From contig NC_084469.1 of NCBI RefSeq assembly GCF_027409185.1, forward strand, positions 104,161,835 through 104,225,834: DNA of 64,000 nt, read 5' to 3'. The notes beneath the pieces were generated by a model that saw only the letters and a list, made by a program, of their open reading frames with translations, was not told where the DNA came from and searched no databases. Origin of the DNA: Cynocephalus volans. Its lineage: Eukaryota > Chordata > Mammalia > Dermoptera > Cynocephalidae. Made by a program: the position numbers and the translations under genes. Below are positions 34,131 to 59,252 of the stretch, in pieces (positions within the stretch are counted from its first letter, which is position 1; each line of letters starts with the position of its first letter).

Positions 34131-34856
34131 AAAGCAAAGCCCTTTGTCCGGAGCAAGAGGGGCGCTCAGGCCATGGCAGATTCAAAGGGGAGGATCAGAT
34201 GTCCTCCCGCTCTTGGCATAAGACTGCGAGGCCGCTCGTGGACTTGTGACCCTTGTTTACAAATACAGACACTTAAAAGCGACCTGTTCATGTCTAACAA
34301 AGTGTCTGGCTGCATTCTGATCTTTGACATTTGATATTTAGCTTTTACCCATCCTTTTCTCACCCCCACTCTGGGACTTTAGAAAAAGAATCCCTCGGAC
34401 TCCAGAGCACTTGGCAGTCTCCGGTGGGGAGTTTGAACCCCCCGGCCCTAGGCCGAACGGCGGGATTCCTCTCAGACCAACCGCAAGCTATGAAATGTGT
34501 TCAATTAAACTGTGAGGTGTACGTTTACACTGAAAGGAAACTTATTTTGGATTAGTTTTTGACCGTGTCCCTAGAGAACTTTGAAATGTAAATGGCTATG
34601 ATATCCATAAGGCCATTAATTCATGTTCTCACTTACAGCAGAAAAAACAATAATGTTATGTATATTTGGGATGTACCTGGAAACTCTTAATATACTTAAA
34701 AAACTGGATCGAAACTCCTAATGCACTTGTTTATTTATTTAAGCAGCTTTATTGAGATATGAACATACTACACCATGCATCTCTTTAAAGTTTAGAATTC
34801 AATGTTTTTCAGTATATTCGCAGATACGTGCAATCATAACTAAGTTTTAAAAAGGG

Positions 34857-34955
34857 TTTTTTTTTACGTTTAATTGCTGTTCCACACAGGGATCAAACCC
34901 TGGACCTTGGTGTTATCAGCACCATGCTCTAACCAACTGAGCTAACCGGGCAGCC
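34857..34955 (-). mobile_element. Monomeric tRNA-Ile-like SINE
   Basis: Poly(T) then GGGATCAAACCCTGGACC and CAACTGAGCTAACC (B and A boxes inverted). Confidence 0.85.
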
Positions 34956-35299
34956 TGATCAATTTTAGAATATTTTCATCCCCTCAAAAACAAACCCCTC
35001 TACCCTCAGCTATCACCACCCTGTCTTCCCATCTTCGTCCTCCAAGCCCCAGCCCTAGGCAACCGCTAATTTACTTTCTGTTGCTACAGCTTTTCTATTC
35101 TGGACTTGGAATATATAACATGTGTTCTTTGTGGTTAACTTCACTCACTAAGCATAATTATTTCAAGGAACATTCATGTTAGAATATTTACCAATACTTT
35201 GTTTTCTATGGACAAACAATATTTCATCATATGAATATAGCACACTTTGTTTATCCATTCATTTGTTCATGGACATTCGGTTTGTTTCCACCTTTTATC

Positions 35300-35470
35300 T
35301 TTTTTTTTTTTTTTTTTAAAGATGACCGGTAAGGGGATCTTAACCCTTGACTTGGTGTTGTCAGCACCACGCTCAGCCAGTGAGCAACCAGCCATCCCTA
35401 TATGGGATCCGAACCCATGGCCTTGGTGTTATCAGCACCACACTCTCCCAAGTGAGCCACGGGCCGGCCC
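35300..35470 (-). mobile_element. Dimeric tRNA-Ile-like SINE
   Basis: Flanked by CACCTTTTATCTTTT on both sides (target-site duplication). Dimer in inverted orientation. Confidence 0.92.
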
Positions 35471-35718
35471 ACACCTTTTATCTTTTAATAAGGTTGCTAT
35501 AAACATTTTTGTGTAGGTTTTTCTGTGTACATATGATTTTATTTCTCTTGAGCATATATGTAGGAGGGGAATGGATGGGTCACATGGTAATTCTGTTTAA
35601 GCTTTGAGGAACTGCCAGACTGTTTCAAGGTGGTCGCATCATTTTATATTCCCACCAGCAGTGTATGAACACTCTGATTTCTCCATATCCATGACAACAC
35701 TTGTTAGTTTCTCACTTT

Positions 35719-35811
35719 TTTGTGTGTGTGCGTGTGACCAGTAAGGGGATCTTATCCCTTGACCTGGTGTTGTCAGCACCACGCTCTCCCAACTGAGCCA
35801 CAGGCCAGCCC
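35719..35811 (-). mobile_element. Monomeric tRNA-Ile-like SINE
   Basis: Flanked by TCTCACTTTTT on both sides. Its tail is partly replaced by TGTGTG. Confidence 0.85.
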
Positions 35812-36129
35812 AGTATCTCACTTTTTCATTCTAGCCATTCTAGGGGGTTTGAAGTGATAACTCATTATGGTTTCAATTTCCATTTCCCTGATGACTAATG
35901 ATGTCCAGCATCTTTCTTGTGCTCTTAGCCATTTGTCTATCTTCCTTGGAAAAATGTCTATTACTATTCTTTGCCTTTCTTTTTTCTTTTTTTTTTTTTG
36001 CCATTTTTAAATTGGGTTACTTGACCTTTTACTACTGATCGTTCCATATATATTCTCAATATAAATTTACTATGAGATACATGATTTGCAAAATTTTCTT
36101 CTATTCTGTGGGTTGTGTTTTCACTCTCT

Positions 36130-36778
36130 TGCTTTAAAACATTTTACTCTAACTGTGGTGATTCGCACATATTTTAAAATTTACATCTTAACAATTATTA
36201 AGTGTACAGTTCAGTAGTAAGTGCCTTGACACTGTGAAACCAATCTCCAGAAAAGTTTTCATCTTGCAAATTAAACTCTACCCATTAAACAACAACTTCC
36301 CATAAGCCACCCACCCCCCGCCCCTGGCAAGCACCATCCTACTTTCTGTCACTATGAATTTGACTACTGTAGGTACCACATATAAGTGGAATATACAGTA
36401 TTTGTCCTTTTTTGACTGACTTACTTTATTTAGAAAAATGTTCTCAAGATTCATCATGTTGTAACATGTCAGAATTTCTCTCCTTTATAAGACTGAATAA
36501 TATTCCATTGTATGGATATACCGTATCTAGTTCCATTCATTCTTTAATGAACAGTTAGGTTGCTTCCATCTTTTAGCTGTTGTGTATAATGCTCCTATGA
36601 ATACAGAAGTACAAATATCTGTTTGAGTCCCTGCTTTCAATTCTTTGGGGTATATATGCAGAATTGGAATTGCTGGATCATGTAGTAACTTTGTTTTTAA
36701 TTTTTTGAACAACTGCTCTATAGTTTTCCATATTGGCTTCAGCATTTCACATTCCCACCAACAGTGCACAAGGGTCCT
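36130..36778 (-). mobile_element. Second L1 3' fragment, left of the MaLR element
   Basis: A repeat of L1 3' end words (TACAGTTCAGTAGTAAGTGC, ATATTCCATTGTATGGATAT, CCCACCAACAGTGCACAAGG) shows a different L1 from the one before. It is broken by the MaLR element and resumes at 39,165. Confidence 0.75.
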
Positions 36779-37205
36779 TGTAGTGGATTGAATTATGTCC
36801 CCTCAAAACTCATTGAAGCTTGAATTGTATCCCCCATGTTTTATGTATTAGAAACTTAGCCCCCACTGTGACTGTTAAGAGGGTGGGAAATCCTATTATG
36901 GTAATTGAAATGTGAGCCTTGAAGAGGTGATTGGGTTGTAGGACCATGTAGTAGTGAATGGATTAAAAATGGTGGTCAGGGGCATGGTTCTGAGGGCTTT
37001 AAAAGAAGGGGAGAGTCTGTCTTGCTCTCTCTGCCCTCTCTGCTTCCACCATCTTGCAACATGAGACCCCAGGGTCACTGTTGCTACCACCAGATGGACT
37101 TTGGACTTCCCAGCGTTGGAAACTGTAAGAAATAAATGTCGTTTTTCTTTATAAAATACCGAGTTCAGTGTACTTTGTTATAAGCAAAAGAACCAGACTA
37201 ATACA
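36779..37205 (+). mobile_element. 5' LTR of a full-length MaLR-type element
   Basis: TGTAGTGGATTG...GACTAATACA, 427 bp. Very similar to the 3' LTR at 38,737-39,164 with many scattered differences. Confidence 0.9.
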
Positions 37206-38736
37206 GAAAGCTGGTACCAGAGAAGTGGGGTGTTGCTCATAACAAATACTTGAAGATGTGGAAGCAGCTTTGGAACTGGGTGTTAGGCAAATGTTGGAGG
37301 AGTTTGGAGGATTTGGAAGACAGAAAGAAGGGGGAAAGTTTGGAATGTCTTAGAAACTGGTTACATGGTGGTGAGCAGAATGCTGATAGAAATATGGACT
37401 GTAAAGACCATTCTAAGGAGGTCTCAGATAGAAATCAGGAGTTTATTGGAAACTGAGGCAAAGATCACCCTTGTTCTGAACTGGCAAGCAAGTTGGCTGC
37501 ATTGTGTCCATGGCCTAGGACTTTGTGAAAGTTGGAACTTAAGAGCTGTGAACCAGAGTATCTGATAGAAGAAATTTCTAAGCAGCAAAGCATTAAGGAA
37601 GCTGCATGGCTACTTGTGACAGCCTACACTGAGTTATGACAGCAAAGGCCCAAGTTAAAGCCAGAATTTAAAAGGGAACCAGAGTGTAAAGATTTGGAAA
37701 ATTTGCAGACTGGCAGAGAGCATGCAATGGTGCAGCCCAGCAACCATTAGCTAAGAAGATTAGTACAAAGGAAAGAGAATATCAAGAGAAAGAGAAAAGG
37801 CCCTGAAGGCATTGCAGAAGCCTCTGGGGACAATTTTGCCATTTCTGGCCCAAAGACCTAGAGAGACAGAATGGTCTTGGGGAACAGGCCCGAGGCACTC
37901 TTCGTGGGCTTGCTGCCCAGGGCCACCTTCAGAAGCTGCTTCCAGCACCAGCACCCCAGCTGCTTTGGCTATTCCAGCTTGGCTAAATTGGCCCCAGGTA
38001 TGGCCGGACATGCAGGTTTGGAAAATACAAGCTGGAAGCCTTGGCGGCATCCACATGGTGTTAGGTCTGCAGACTTGCAAAATGCTAGAGCTGTGGAAGC
38101 TTGGGAGCCTCCACCCTGATTTCACGAGATGTCTGGAAAAGTCTGGGGGCCCAGGAAGAGATCTGTCACCAAGGGCAGAGTCACTGCAGACAACCTTTGC
38201 TAGAGCAATGCTGAGTAGAAATGTGGGGTCAGAGTTGCAGCAGAGAAACCCCACCAGCACCATGCCTAGTGGAGCCATGAGAGCGGGAACGCCATCGAGA
38301 CCCCAGACCTGTGGAGCTACCAGTGTGCAATGCCAGCCTGCGAGAGCTAAAGCATAACCTGAGACCAGGAAAGCCATAGGAGTGGAGCTGCCAGAGGACT
38401 TGGGGACATAACCCCACACCAGCATGCAGAGGAGGAAGAACATGGAACCAGGGTAACTGATTCACCAGCCTTGAGATTTAATGCCTGCCATGCTGGGTTT
38501 GGGACTTGTTTGGGACCTGTTACACCTTTCTTTTGGCCTATTTCTCCCTTTTGGAATGGGAATATGTACCCTATGTTTGTCCCACCATTGTATCTTGGAA
38601 GTAGATAACTTGTATTGATTTCACAGATGGGACTTTGAACTTTGGACTTTTGAGCTGATACAAGTTAAGACTTTGGGGATAAAATGAATGTATTTGTATG
38701 TGAAAAGGACAAGAGTTTTGGGGGCCAGGGGGAGAA
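37206..38736 (+). mobile_element. MaLR internal region (THE1/MST-like, non-coding)
   Basis: Begins GAAAGCTGGTACCAGAGAAG and continues through words familiar from THE1-int (AGAAATATGGACTGTAAAGA, AGAAATTTCTAAGCAGCAAAG). It ends with a purine tract GGGGGCCAGGGGGAGAA directly before the 3' LTR (polypurine tract). No gag, pol or env is intact; the 37,812-38,357 frame is not a recognisable protein. MaLRs are non-autonomous. Confidence 0.85.
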
Positions 38737-39164
38737 TGTAATGGATTGAATTATGTCCCCCCCCAAACTCATTGAAGCTTGAATTGTGTCCCGAAGTTTC
38801 ATATATTAGAAGCTTAATCTCCACTGTGACTGTTAAGAGGGTGGGAAATCCTGTTATGGTAATTGAAAGGTGGAGCCTCAAAGAGGTAATTGGATTTCAG
38901 GATCGTGCAGTAGTGAATGGATTAAAAATGGTGGTCAGGGGTGTGGTTCTGAGGGCTTTAAAGGAAGAGGAGAATCTGTCTTGCTCTCTCTGCTCTCTCC
39001 GCTTCTACTGCCTTGCAATATGAGACCCCTGGGTCACTGTCACCACCACCAGATGGACTTTGGACTTCCCAGCCTTGGAAACTGCAAGAAATAAATGTCG
39101 TTTTTCTTCATAAAATACCCAGTTCCATGTATTTTGTTATAAGCAACACAAACGGACTAATACA
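38737..39164 (+). mobile_element. 3' LTR of the full-length MaLR-type element
   Basis: TGTAATGGATTG...GACTAATACA, 428 bp. Target-site duplication GTCCT (36,774-36,778) / GTTCT (39,165-39,169), 4 of 5 bases. Its flank continues the interrupted L1. Confidence 0.9.
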
Positions 39165-39727
39165 GTTCTAATGGGTATTTTCACTTTTTTGATGGTGTCA
39201 TTTGAAGCATAAAAGATATTCATTTTCATGAAGTCCAAATCATAAATATATATATGTGTGTGTATGTGTATATATATATTTTTTTTCCAGCAGTTTTTGC
39301 TTTTGCTTCATAATAAGAATTCTTTTCCAAATCCAAGGTCACCAATGTTTTCCCCTATGCTTTTAATAGAGTATTATAGTTTTACATCTTTTAAGTTTAG
39401 GTTTTTGATCTATTTTGGTTAATAATTGTATGTGACGTCGATGTAAGGGCTCAACATCATTCTTTTGCATAGGACTATCCAGTTGTTCCAGCACCGATTT
39501 ATGAAAAAAAGAAATTCTTTCTGCATTCTCAGCACCTTTTCTGAAAATCAGTTGAGCATATGTGTATGGGATTATTTCTGGAATTTCAATTCTTATGCAT
39601 TGATTTCTATGTCTATCTTTGTGTCAGCACCATCATGTCTTAATTACCATTGCTTTGTAGTAAGTTTTGAAATCTAGAAATGTAAGTTCTATTTTTTTTT
39701 TCTTTTCGAGATTTATTTGGTTAAAAC

Positions 39728-39767
39728 CAAGGTCAAGGGTTTGAAACCTGTATCCAGCCAGCAGCCC
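39728..39767 (+). mobile_element. Truncated tRNA-like SINE piece
   Basis: CCAAGGTCAAGGGTTTGAAACC resembles the B-box end of the SINE family. Very short; weak call. Confidence 0.3.
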
Positions 39768-39862
39768 CCCCCCCACAAAAAAGATTAGTTTAGCTTCTCA
39801 CAAATTCACATAAAATATTGAAACAGCTTTACAATTTCTATAAAGAAGCCAGCTAGGATTCT

Positions 39863-40059
39863 TTTTTTTTTTTTTTTTTTTTTTTTTTTGTCTTTTTTTG
39901 TGACCGGTAAGGGGATTGCAACCCTTGGCTTGGTGTCTCCCTCACCGCGCTCAGCCAGTGAGCACACCAGCCATCCCTATATAGGATCCGAACCAGCGGC
40001 AGGAGCGCCGCTGCGCACCCAAGCACCACACTCTCCCGAGTGCGCCACGGGGCTGGCCA
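39863..40059 (-). mobile_element. Dimeric tRNA-Ile-like SINE, GC-rich subfamily
   Basis: Flanked by a perfect 14-bp duplication CCAGCTAGGATTCT (39,849-39,862 and 40,060-40,073). The left monomer carries the GGCGCTCCTGCCGC-type insert also seen at 40,631 and 47,153, which defines a subfamily. Confidence 0.93.
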
Positions 40060-40117
40060 CCAGCTAGGATTCTGATAGGGATTGTAATGAATCTGTAAAT
40101 CATTTGGGAAATATTAC

Positions 40118-41437
40118 AATTTGAGGCACTAAGAAAGGTAAGACATCAGTTCGAAAAGAGCCCCTATCAGAGCAACATGAATTCTACTGAAATTGAAGCA
40201 AGAACAAACATAAAATTAATGATGATGCTTGGGTGAAAGAGTAATGAAATCATCAATGCTTTACAAAAAGTGTATGGGGACAATGCTCCAAAGAAATCAG
40301 CAGTTTACAGAGAGATAACTCATTCTAAGAAACGACAAGACAAGGTCAAAGATTAAGCACTCACGGCAGACTATTCATGTCAATTTGCAAGGAAGAAATT
40401 AATTCTGTTTGTGCCCTAATTGAAGAGGATAACAATTTTAACAGCATAAACAATACCCAACATCATAGACATCTCAATTGGTTCAGCTTACACAATTCTG
40501 ACTAAAAAATTAAAGTTGACCAAACTTTCCACTTGATGGGTGCCAAAACCGTTGTGCACAGATCAGCTGCAGACTAGAGAAGAGCTTTCAATGGAAATTT
40601 CAAACAAGTGGGATCAAGAACCCAAAGTATTTTTTTTTTTTTTTTGTCTTTTTGTGACCAGCCACACCACGCTCAGCCAGTGAGCGCACCAGCCATCCTT
40701 ATATAGGATCCGAACCCGCGGCGGGAGCACTGCTGCGCTCCCAGCGCCGCACTCTCCCGAGTGCGCCACGTGGTCGGCCCCAAAGCATTTTTTCAAAGAA
40801 GTGTAACAGGAGATGAAACATGGCTTTACCAGTACAATCCTGAAGATAAAGCACAATCAAAGCAATGGCTACCAAGAGGTGGAAGTGGTCCAGTCAAAGC
40901 AAAAGAGGACCAGCCAAGAGCAAAGGTCATGTTAACAGTTTTTTTGAGATGCTCAAGGCATTTTGCTTATTGACTTTCTGGAGGGCCAAAGAACAATAAC
41001 ATCTGCTTATTATGAGAGTGTTTTGAGAAAGTTAGCCAAAGCTTTAGCAGAAAAACTGCTGGAAAGCTTCACTATGCCAATGCTCTTGCTCATTCCTTTC
41101 ATTAAACAAGAGCAATTTTTTTAGAGTTTTAATGGGAAATCATTAGGCATGCACTTCACAGTCCAGACTTGGCTCCTTATGACTTCTTTTTGTGTCCTAC
41201 TCTCAAAACATCTTTAAAGGGCATTCATTTTTCTTCAGTTAATAATGTAAAAAGGACTGCATTGACATGGTTAGATTCCCAGCACCTTCAGTTCTTTAGG
41301 GATGGACTAAATAGCTGGTATCATCACTTACAAAAGTGTCTTAAACTTGATAGAGATTATGTTGAGTAATAAAGTTTAAATTTTTATTGTTATATTTTAA
41401 CTCCGTTTTTCCCCAAACTTTTTGAAGTCCCTTTGTA
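40118..41437 (+). pseudogene. Mariner transposon remnant with broken transposase
   Basis: Plus-strand mariner-type (Hsmar2-like) transposase fragments: before the SINE, a helix-turn-helix region with stops and frameshifts; after it, TGDETWLYQYNPEDKAQSKQ (the DETW block) and later MAPYDFFLCP and KTSLKGIHFSSVNNVK (the catalytic D-containing APYDFFL block). Ends in the terminal motif AACTTTTTGAAGTCCC. Several frameshifts; not functional. Confidence 0.85.
40631..40778 (-). mobile_element. Dimeric tRNA-Ile-like SINE inside the mariner remnant
   Basis: Shortened GC-rich-subfamily dimer. Flanks CCCAAAGTATTTT / CCCAAAGCATTTT are an imperfect target-site duplication. Confidence 0.88.
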
Positions 41438-41630
41438 TCACCTGAGGATAGTGGGGATGAAAAGTCTGATGAGATATCAGATATCGGGGCTGGGGAACGC
41501 TCCCTGAACTGACTTAACAGGATTCTTGCTAAAAATGTATCTAACAGGAAGTACAGGGATGGACTTGGTTTGGGAGAGGGTTCAGAGGAGCCTGACCAAA
41601 ATTTGGTATAGCAAACAACCTCTGTCACTT
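41438..41630. other. No gene seen
   Basis: Unassigned bases between the mariner end and the start of right-arm homology. Confidence 0.35.
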
Positions 41631-42469
41631 ATATCAGTGAAAATAGGTATTGAATTGCCTTAAGGATATCAGTCATTTACATTTCAGAATTCTCTAGGGA
41701 CATTCTTAACTGATCCAAAATAAATTTCTTTCCAGTGTAAAATATATACCTCAGAGTTGTATTGAACACATCTCGTAGCTCATGGCTGGTTTGAGAAGAG
41801 CCCCTTTGCCCAGGCTAGAACTGTGGGGTTCAAATTACCTGGCAGAGCCAAGTGCCTAAGAGTCCAAGTCCTTTTCTAAAGGAGTCCAAGTCCTTTTCTA
41901 AAGTGCCAGATGTGTGGAGTTGGGAAAGGGATGGGTGGAAGCCTCAAGGTCTTAAACGGTAAAAGATCAAAATGGAGCCAGACTCTATTACCTATGATGA
42001 GGTCACCTGTAAGTGTCTGTGAACAAGGGTGATCCCTGGAGGACATCTGACCCTCGTGATCCAGTTTGACCTTGCGTCGGGACCGTGTTGTTCTGGACTT
42101 GCTCCTCAAAGGGTAGCTCACCAAGGGATTTGCTTCATTTGGAAACTGAGCCTGGAATTCCCTGCACACATCTGTGTCCCCGTTCAGAAGCTTCTGCAGG
42201 AAGATGACAGTATCCAGTCTGAGGACCTGGAAAAAGTTCTGGTTAAATGCCAATGTCTCTGGCAGGCACAGGTTCAGGCACACGAACAGAAAAAGTGTCT
42301 GTTTGACTCGGCTGTCACTCAGGCCAAAGGGGGGGTGGGGCCGTGCGATCTGTCCAACCAGGGGCGACGCCGATACGGTACGTGGGACCGCGCCGCACAA
42401 AGGCGGGGCCGGCGCCACAACGCTCGGCCGCGCTCTGTTTGCTGTGTCGTCTGCGCTTGAGGGGTGCAG
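41631..42469 (+). promoter_or_regulatory. Upstream region and promoter of KZNF gene B
   Basis: Aligns in inverted orientation with 33,860-34,640 of gene A: TCATTTACATTTCAGAATTCTC, GTGTCTGT, GAGGACATCTGA, TTCAGAAG and CGGCTGTCACTCA recur in the same order. Proximal part (42,330-42,450) is CpG-rich with GTCCAACCAGG (CCAAT-like). Contains a 22-bp tandem duplication at 41,858-41,900. The minus-strand frame here is not supported as a gene. Confidence 0.6.
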
Positions 42470-42556
42470 GTGGCTCTGGTGCAGTTTCTTTTCCCTGTGC
42501 CCTGCAGTGCCCGTGGAGCCCATGAGGAGGACACTGGGACACCCGGAGGCCAGGAA

Positions 42557-42559
<3 letters not shown>
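42470..42559 (+). CDS. KZNF gene B, exon 1 (5'UTR plus ATG)
   Basis: Ends GGCCAGGAA ATG|GTGAGTGTC. The start codon is 42,557-42,559. The 5' boundary is uncertain. Confidence 0.8.
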
Positions 42560-56463
<13,904 letters not shown>

Positions 56464-56545
56464 TGTGGGAAAGCCTTCAGGTTATTTACATCCTTACAAA
56501 AAAACATGAGAATGTATACTGGATAGAAACCATAAGTGCAAAAAA
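56464..56545 (+). pseudogene. Finger remnant after the gene B stop
   Basis: TGTGGGAAAGCCTTCAGG (CGKAF) then ATGAGAATGTATACTGGA (MRMYTG) continue the finger pattern, with the second zinc His lost and another stop. Evidence of C-terminal shortening. Confidence 0.75.
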
Positions 56546-56960
56546 TACAAGTTTTTGATTTTAACAAATAATTTCAAAGTCATGTAATAATTCCCTCTGG
56601 AGAGTTCTATAAATGTAGGTAATATGGAATGCCTGGTGCAAATTCATGTATAGTGCTCCAGAACATTTACACATGAAACTAGTGTTATAAAAGTTACAAA
56701 CATGTCTTTATCAGTGGCTCATTCTTAAAGTTCTACCTCTGGACTACGGATTCCTACTATATACTTTCACAAAGAAACATTGAGGTGAGATCATTCTGTA
56801 CATACTGTTTAAGAAAAACATTTTAAGGTTTGTTATATCCATGGGTAAACTGAAGTGTATTTCTTATGTGTAAGTAGTTTAGCTTTTATATAGTTTTAAA
56901 ATTGTTCTGTAAGTGGCCATTGAAAAGTGACATGTTGGTAATTAAATATTTCTAATGGCC
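56546..56960 (+). other. Probable 3'UTR of gene B
   Basis: No ORF. A candidate poly(A) signal ATTAAA lies at 56,941-56,946. End not proven. Confidence 0.4.
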
Positions 56961-57179
56961 TCATGGAAGGTACTGGATATCCCTTATGCATTGTATATAT
57001 TCCACCTTTCTTAAGAGAAAACCTTTTTTTTTGGTACAAAAGAACTTATTCTGTTTTCTAAATGTTTGCTAAATGTTTGGCATAAAGTTGTAATTATGCA
57101 AAATTTGTCAAAGAGTGTAGATTCATGTTAACTATTACTTTTTATAAATTGCCCTTCCTTGCTTGCCATTCCTTTTGGG

Positions 57180-58372
57180 TGCGATTGAGTAATAGACTTT
57201 GATTAAGAAAAGAGACCTATGATAGGACATTTCATTTAGTTGTTTGTATTCTCTTGTAGCTCATTGAGCATTTTTAAGATGATGATTTTGAATTCCTTGT
57301 CAGGCATTTCATAACTCCCCATTTCTTTAGGGTCAGTTACTGGTGCTTTGTTCTTTGGTGGTGTCATGTTTCCCTGATTGTTCATGATCTTGGTGGCCAT
57401 GTGTTGGTGTTTGTACATTTGAAGAAGTAGGGACTTTAGACTTTCCAGACTAGCTTTAGCAGGGAAAGCCTTTCTTTAGTCCACTCATCTGAAGATTCTG
57501 GACAGGTCATTTTGTGTGGTCCAGAGGCAAGCTTGCTGATGAGTCCTTGAGCAGGCTGGCATGGTGCCTGGGTCAGCAGGTGGAATACCTTGGCACCTGG
57601 ATCTCTGGGATTGGGCCTAAGGACTGGGTCTGCTGGGGTGAGTCTGGATCGTCAGTTCATGTAGCTTTGCATGATTGATCTCCTGTGGTTGATTTGTTGA
57701 CTGGCTTCATAGGGGCCACCCTGTTGCCTGGATCCACAGGGGCAGCCTTCCATGGGGACAGCTTGAGTCCTGGTTACATGGAGGCTAGCCAGGCACTGGA
57801 TGGGACTGTTGCTTAGGCCTCTGGGAACAAGCCTGGAGCCAGAGTCTACAGGGACTGGCTTAGTTTTGGAGCATGCCTGGAGTCTGGATCACAGTGGTGA
57901 GTCTGGGTCTACAAGAGCTGACCTGGAGTTTAGATTCATAGGGGTTGGCTTGGTGCTGGAATCTACTGAGGTGGACCTAGACACTAAGTCTGGTGGAGTC
58001 TAGGGGCACAGGGATTGGCCTAAAGCCTGGGACTGTGAGGCGAGTCTGGAGTCTGGCTGCAGTGGCTGGCCTAGCCTTTGGGTGGACCTAGAAGCTTGGT
58101 CTGAGGCAAAGTTTGGTTCTCCACTCTCCTTCCCCCTCATAGAGGGTCTTCATGGGGGAGGGGTGATGCAGGTAATGTGAAACTGTCTTTTCTGCCCTCT
58201 TCACTGCACATTTTCTTATTTTGGTGCTACACTGAAGTGCTGTAATTTCTCACCTTTTTTTCTGAATCTCTTGTGAAGGCATTTTTGTATGTGGATGGCT
58301 GTTCAAATTAGTGTTTCTGCCAGGGAATGAGTGTTGGAGTATCCTACCGCACCATCTTGGTGATGTCACTCC
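57180..58372 (-). mobile_element. 5' end of an L1 (5'UTR and start of ORF1)
   Basis: On the minus strand it begins near 58,372 with GTGACATCACCAAGATGGTG, the start of an old L1M-type 5'UTR, and runs through a G/C-skewed repetitive 5'UTR (57,430-58,200, repeats of TGGAGTCTGG-like words). It reaches an ORF1-like start at 57,418 with PDKEFKIIILKMLNELQENT. No ORF2. A 5' end without the 3' end is unusual for L1 insertions and implies later deletion. Confidence 0.75.
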
Positions 58373-58867
58373 CTGTAATTGTTAATTTTTGTGTTTAAAA
58401 TTACCAGAAAGATTTTAAATTGCCTTTGGCAATTTTTTAAAAATAATAATTGTTTGGCATTATTATTTTGCTGCTATACAGACTATGTACACACACTGTG
58501 TACCCCATTAAACCAGGGAGGTTTTTCCAGGTTTAGGAAGAATTATGGTGATCTACACACTGCCAGCCCATCGTGGGTTTTTCTTATGAGTAAAGTGATA
58601 GCTATACAAGTGCATTGGGAGTTCCTGGTTGAAACACTAAAAACAGTTATAGATGTTTAGAGGGCAATTTATCTGAGGAATAACTAAGGTGAGATGCAGA
58701 CAGAGTATCATTTTTCATAGTATTCTAGTTTACTGAAGAAGGGGTGTATATCTGACATCCTCAAACTGGGAAATGTTTAATTCCTTTTTATAAGAGGAGT
58801 AACTGGAAGCATTTTGTTTCAATGATCCACATAGCCCCAAAGACTGTTTTGCTGTTCATAGATATTA
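58373..58867. other. No gene seen
   Basis: AT-rich flank between an L1 and an LTR fragment. The 93-codon frame at 58,379 has no recognisable motif. Confidence 0.4.
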
Positions 58868-59252
58868 AAAACTTTAGACAAAATAAATTTAACAGAATTT
58901 GATTATTAAAGGATTTATGAATTGGACAGTACGCAGAACCTGAAAAGGTTCGGAGCTCTCTGCCGTAGCAGAATGAGCAGTGGGCTTTTATAGGCTGAAC
59001 TTAGAAGCAAAGTAACTAGTTGATTGGTTACAGTTAGGCATTTATTTGCCTTATTTTGGTGTGACCCATTGGGAAGTCCCTAGTTACATATCTAATGGCT
59101 AGTTTGCTGTTTGTGATTGGGTGAAGTTAGGTTTAGTCTCCCATCTCCCCCCAGTTATCAGTTACAAGGCATGCCTCTTTATTAACGTTTGGTTTGCTTG
59201 TGTCAAGGTTCCTAGTACAGAAACAACCCTGGGCTAATGGCCTGCGTATTTT
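58868..59252 (-). mobile_element. LTR-like fragment
   Basis: Related to 51,712-51,990 (GATTATTAAAGGATTTATGA, GTGACCCATTGGGAAGTCCCTA). CTTTTATAGGC near 58,985 is a TATA box in inverted orientation. Confidence 0.5.

Larger units (their letters stand above)
34725..36125 (-). mobile_element. L1 3' region, interrupted by three SINEs
   Basis: Minus-strand L1 3'UTR/ORF2 end sequence (AGCAGCTTTATTGAGATATG, TTTGTTTATCCATTCATTTG, CCACCAGCAGTGTATGA on the plus strand). Host of the SINEs at 34,857, 35,300 and 35,719. Confidence 0.75.
39165..40117 (-). mobile_element. L1 ORF2/3' fragment, right of the MaLR element
   Basis: L1 words in inverted orientation (TTGTTCCAGCACCGATTTAT, TTGTAGTAAGTTTTGAAATC, GCTAGGATTCTGATAGGGAT). 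It includes a TA/TG microsatellite at 39,245-39,285. Confidence 0.8.

Noticed and set aside
37760-38443. 227-codon minus and 181-codon plus frames within the MaLR internal region
   Set aside because: MaLR internal sequence is non-coding as far as I know; no gag or other motif is visible.
41876-42523. 215-codon minus-strand frame upstream of gene B
   Set aside because: Antisense to a promoter region that aligns with gene A's promoter, where the frame is not kept.
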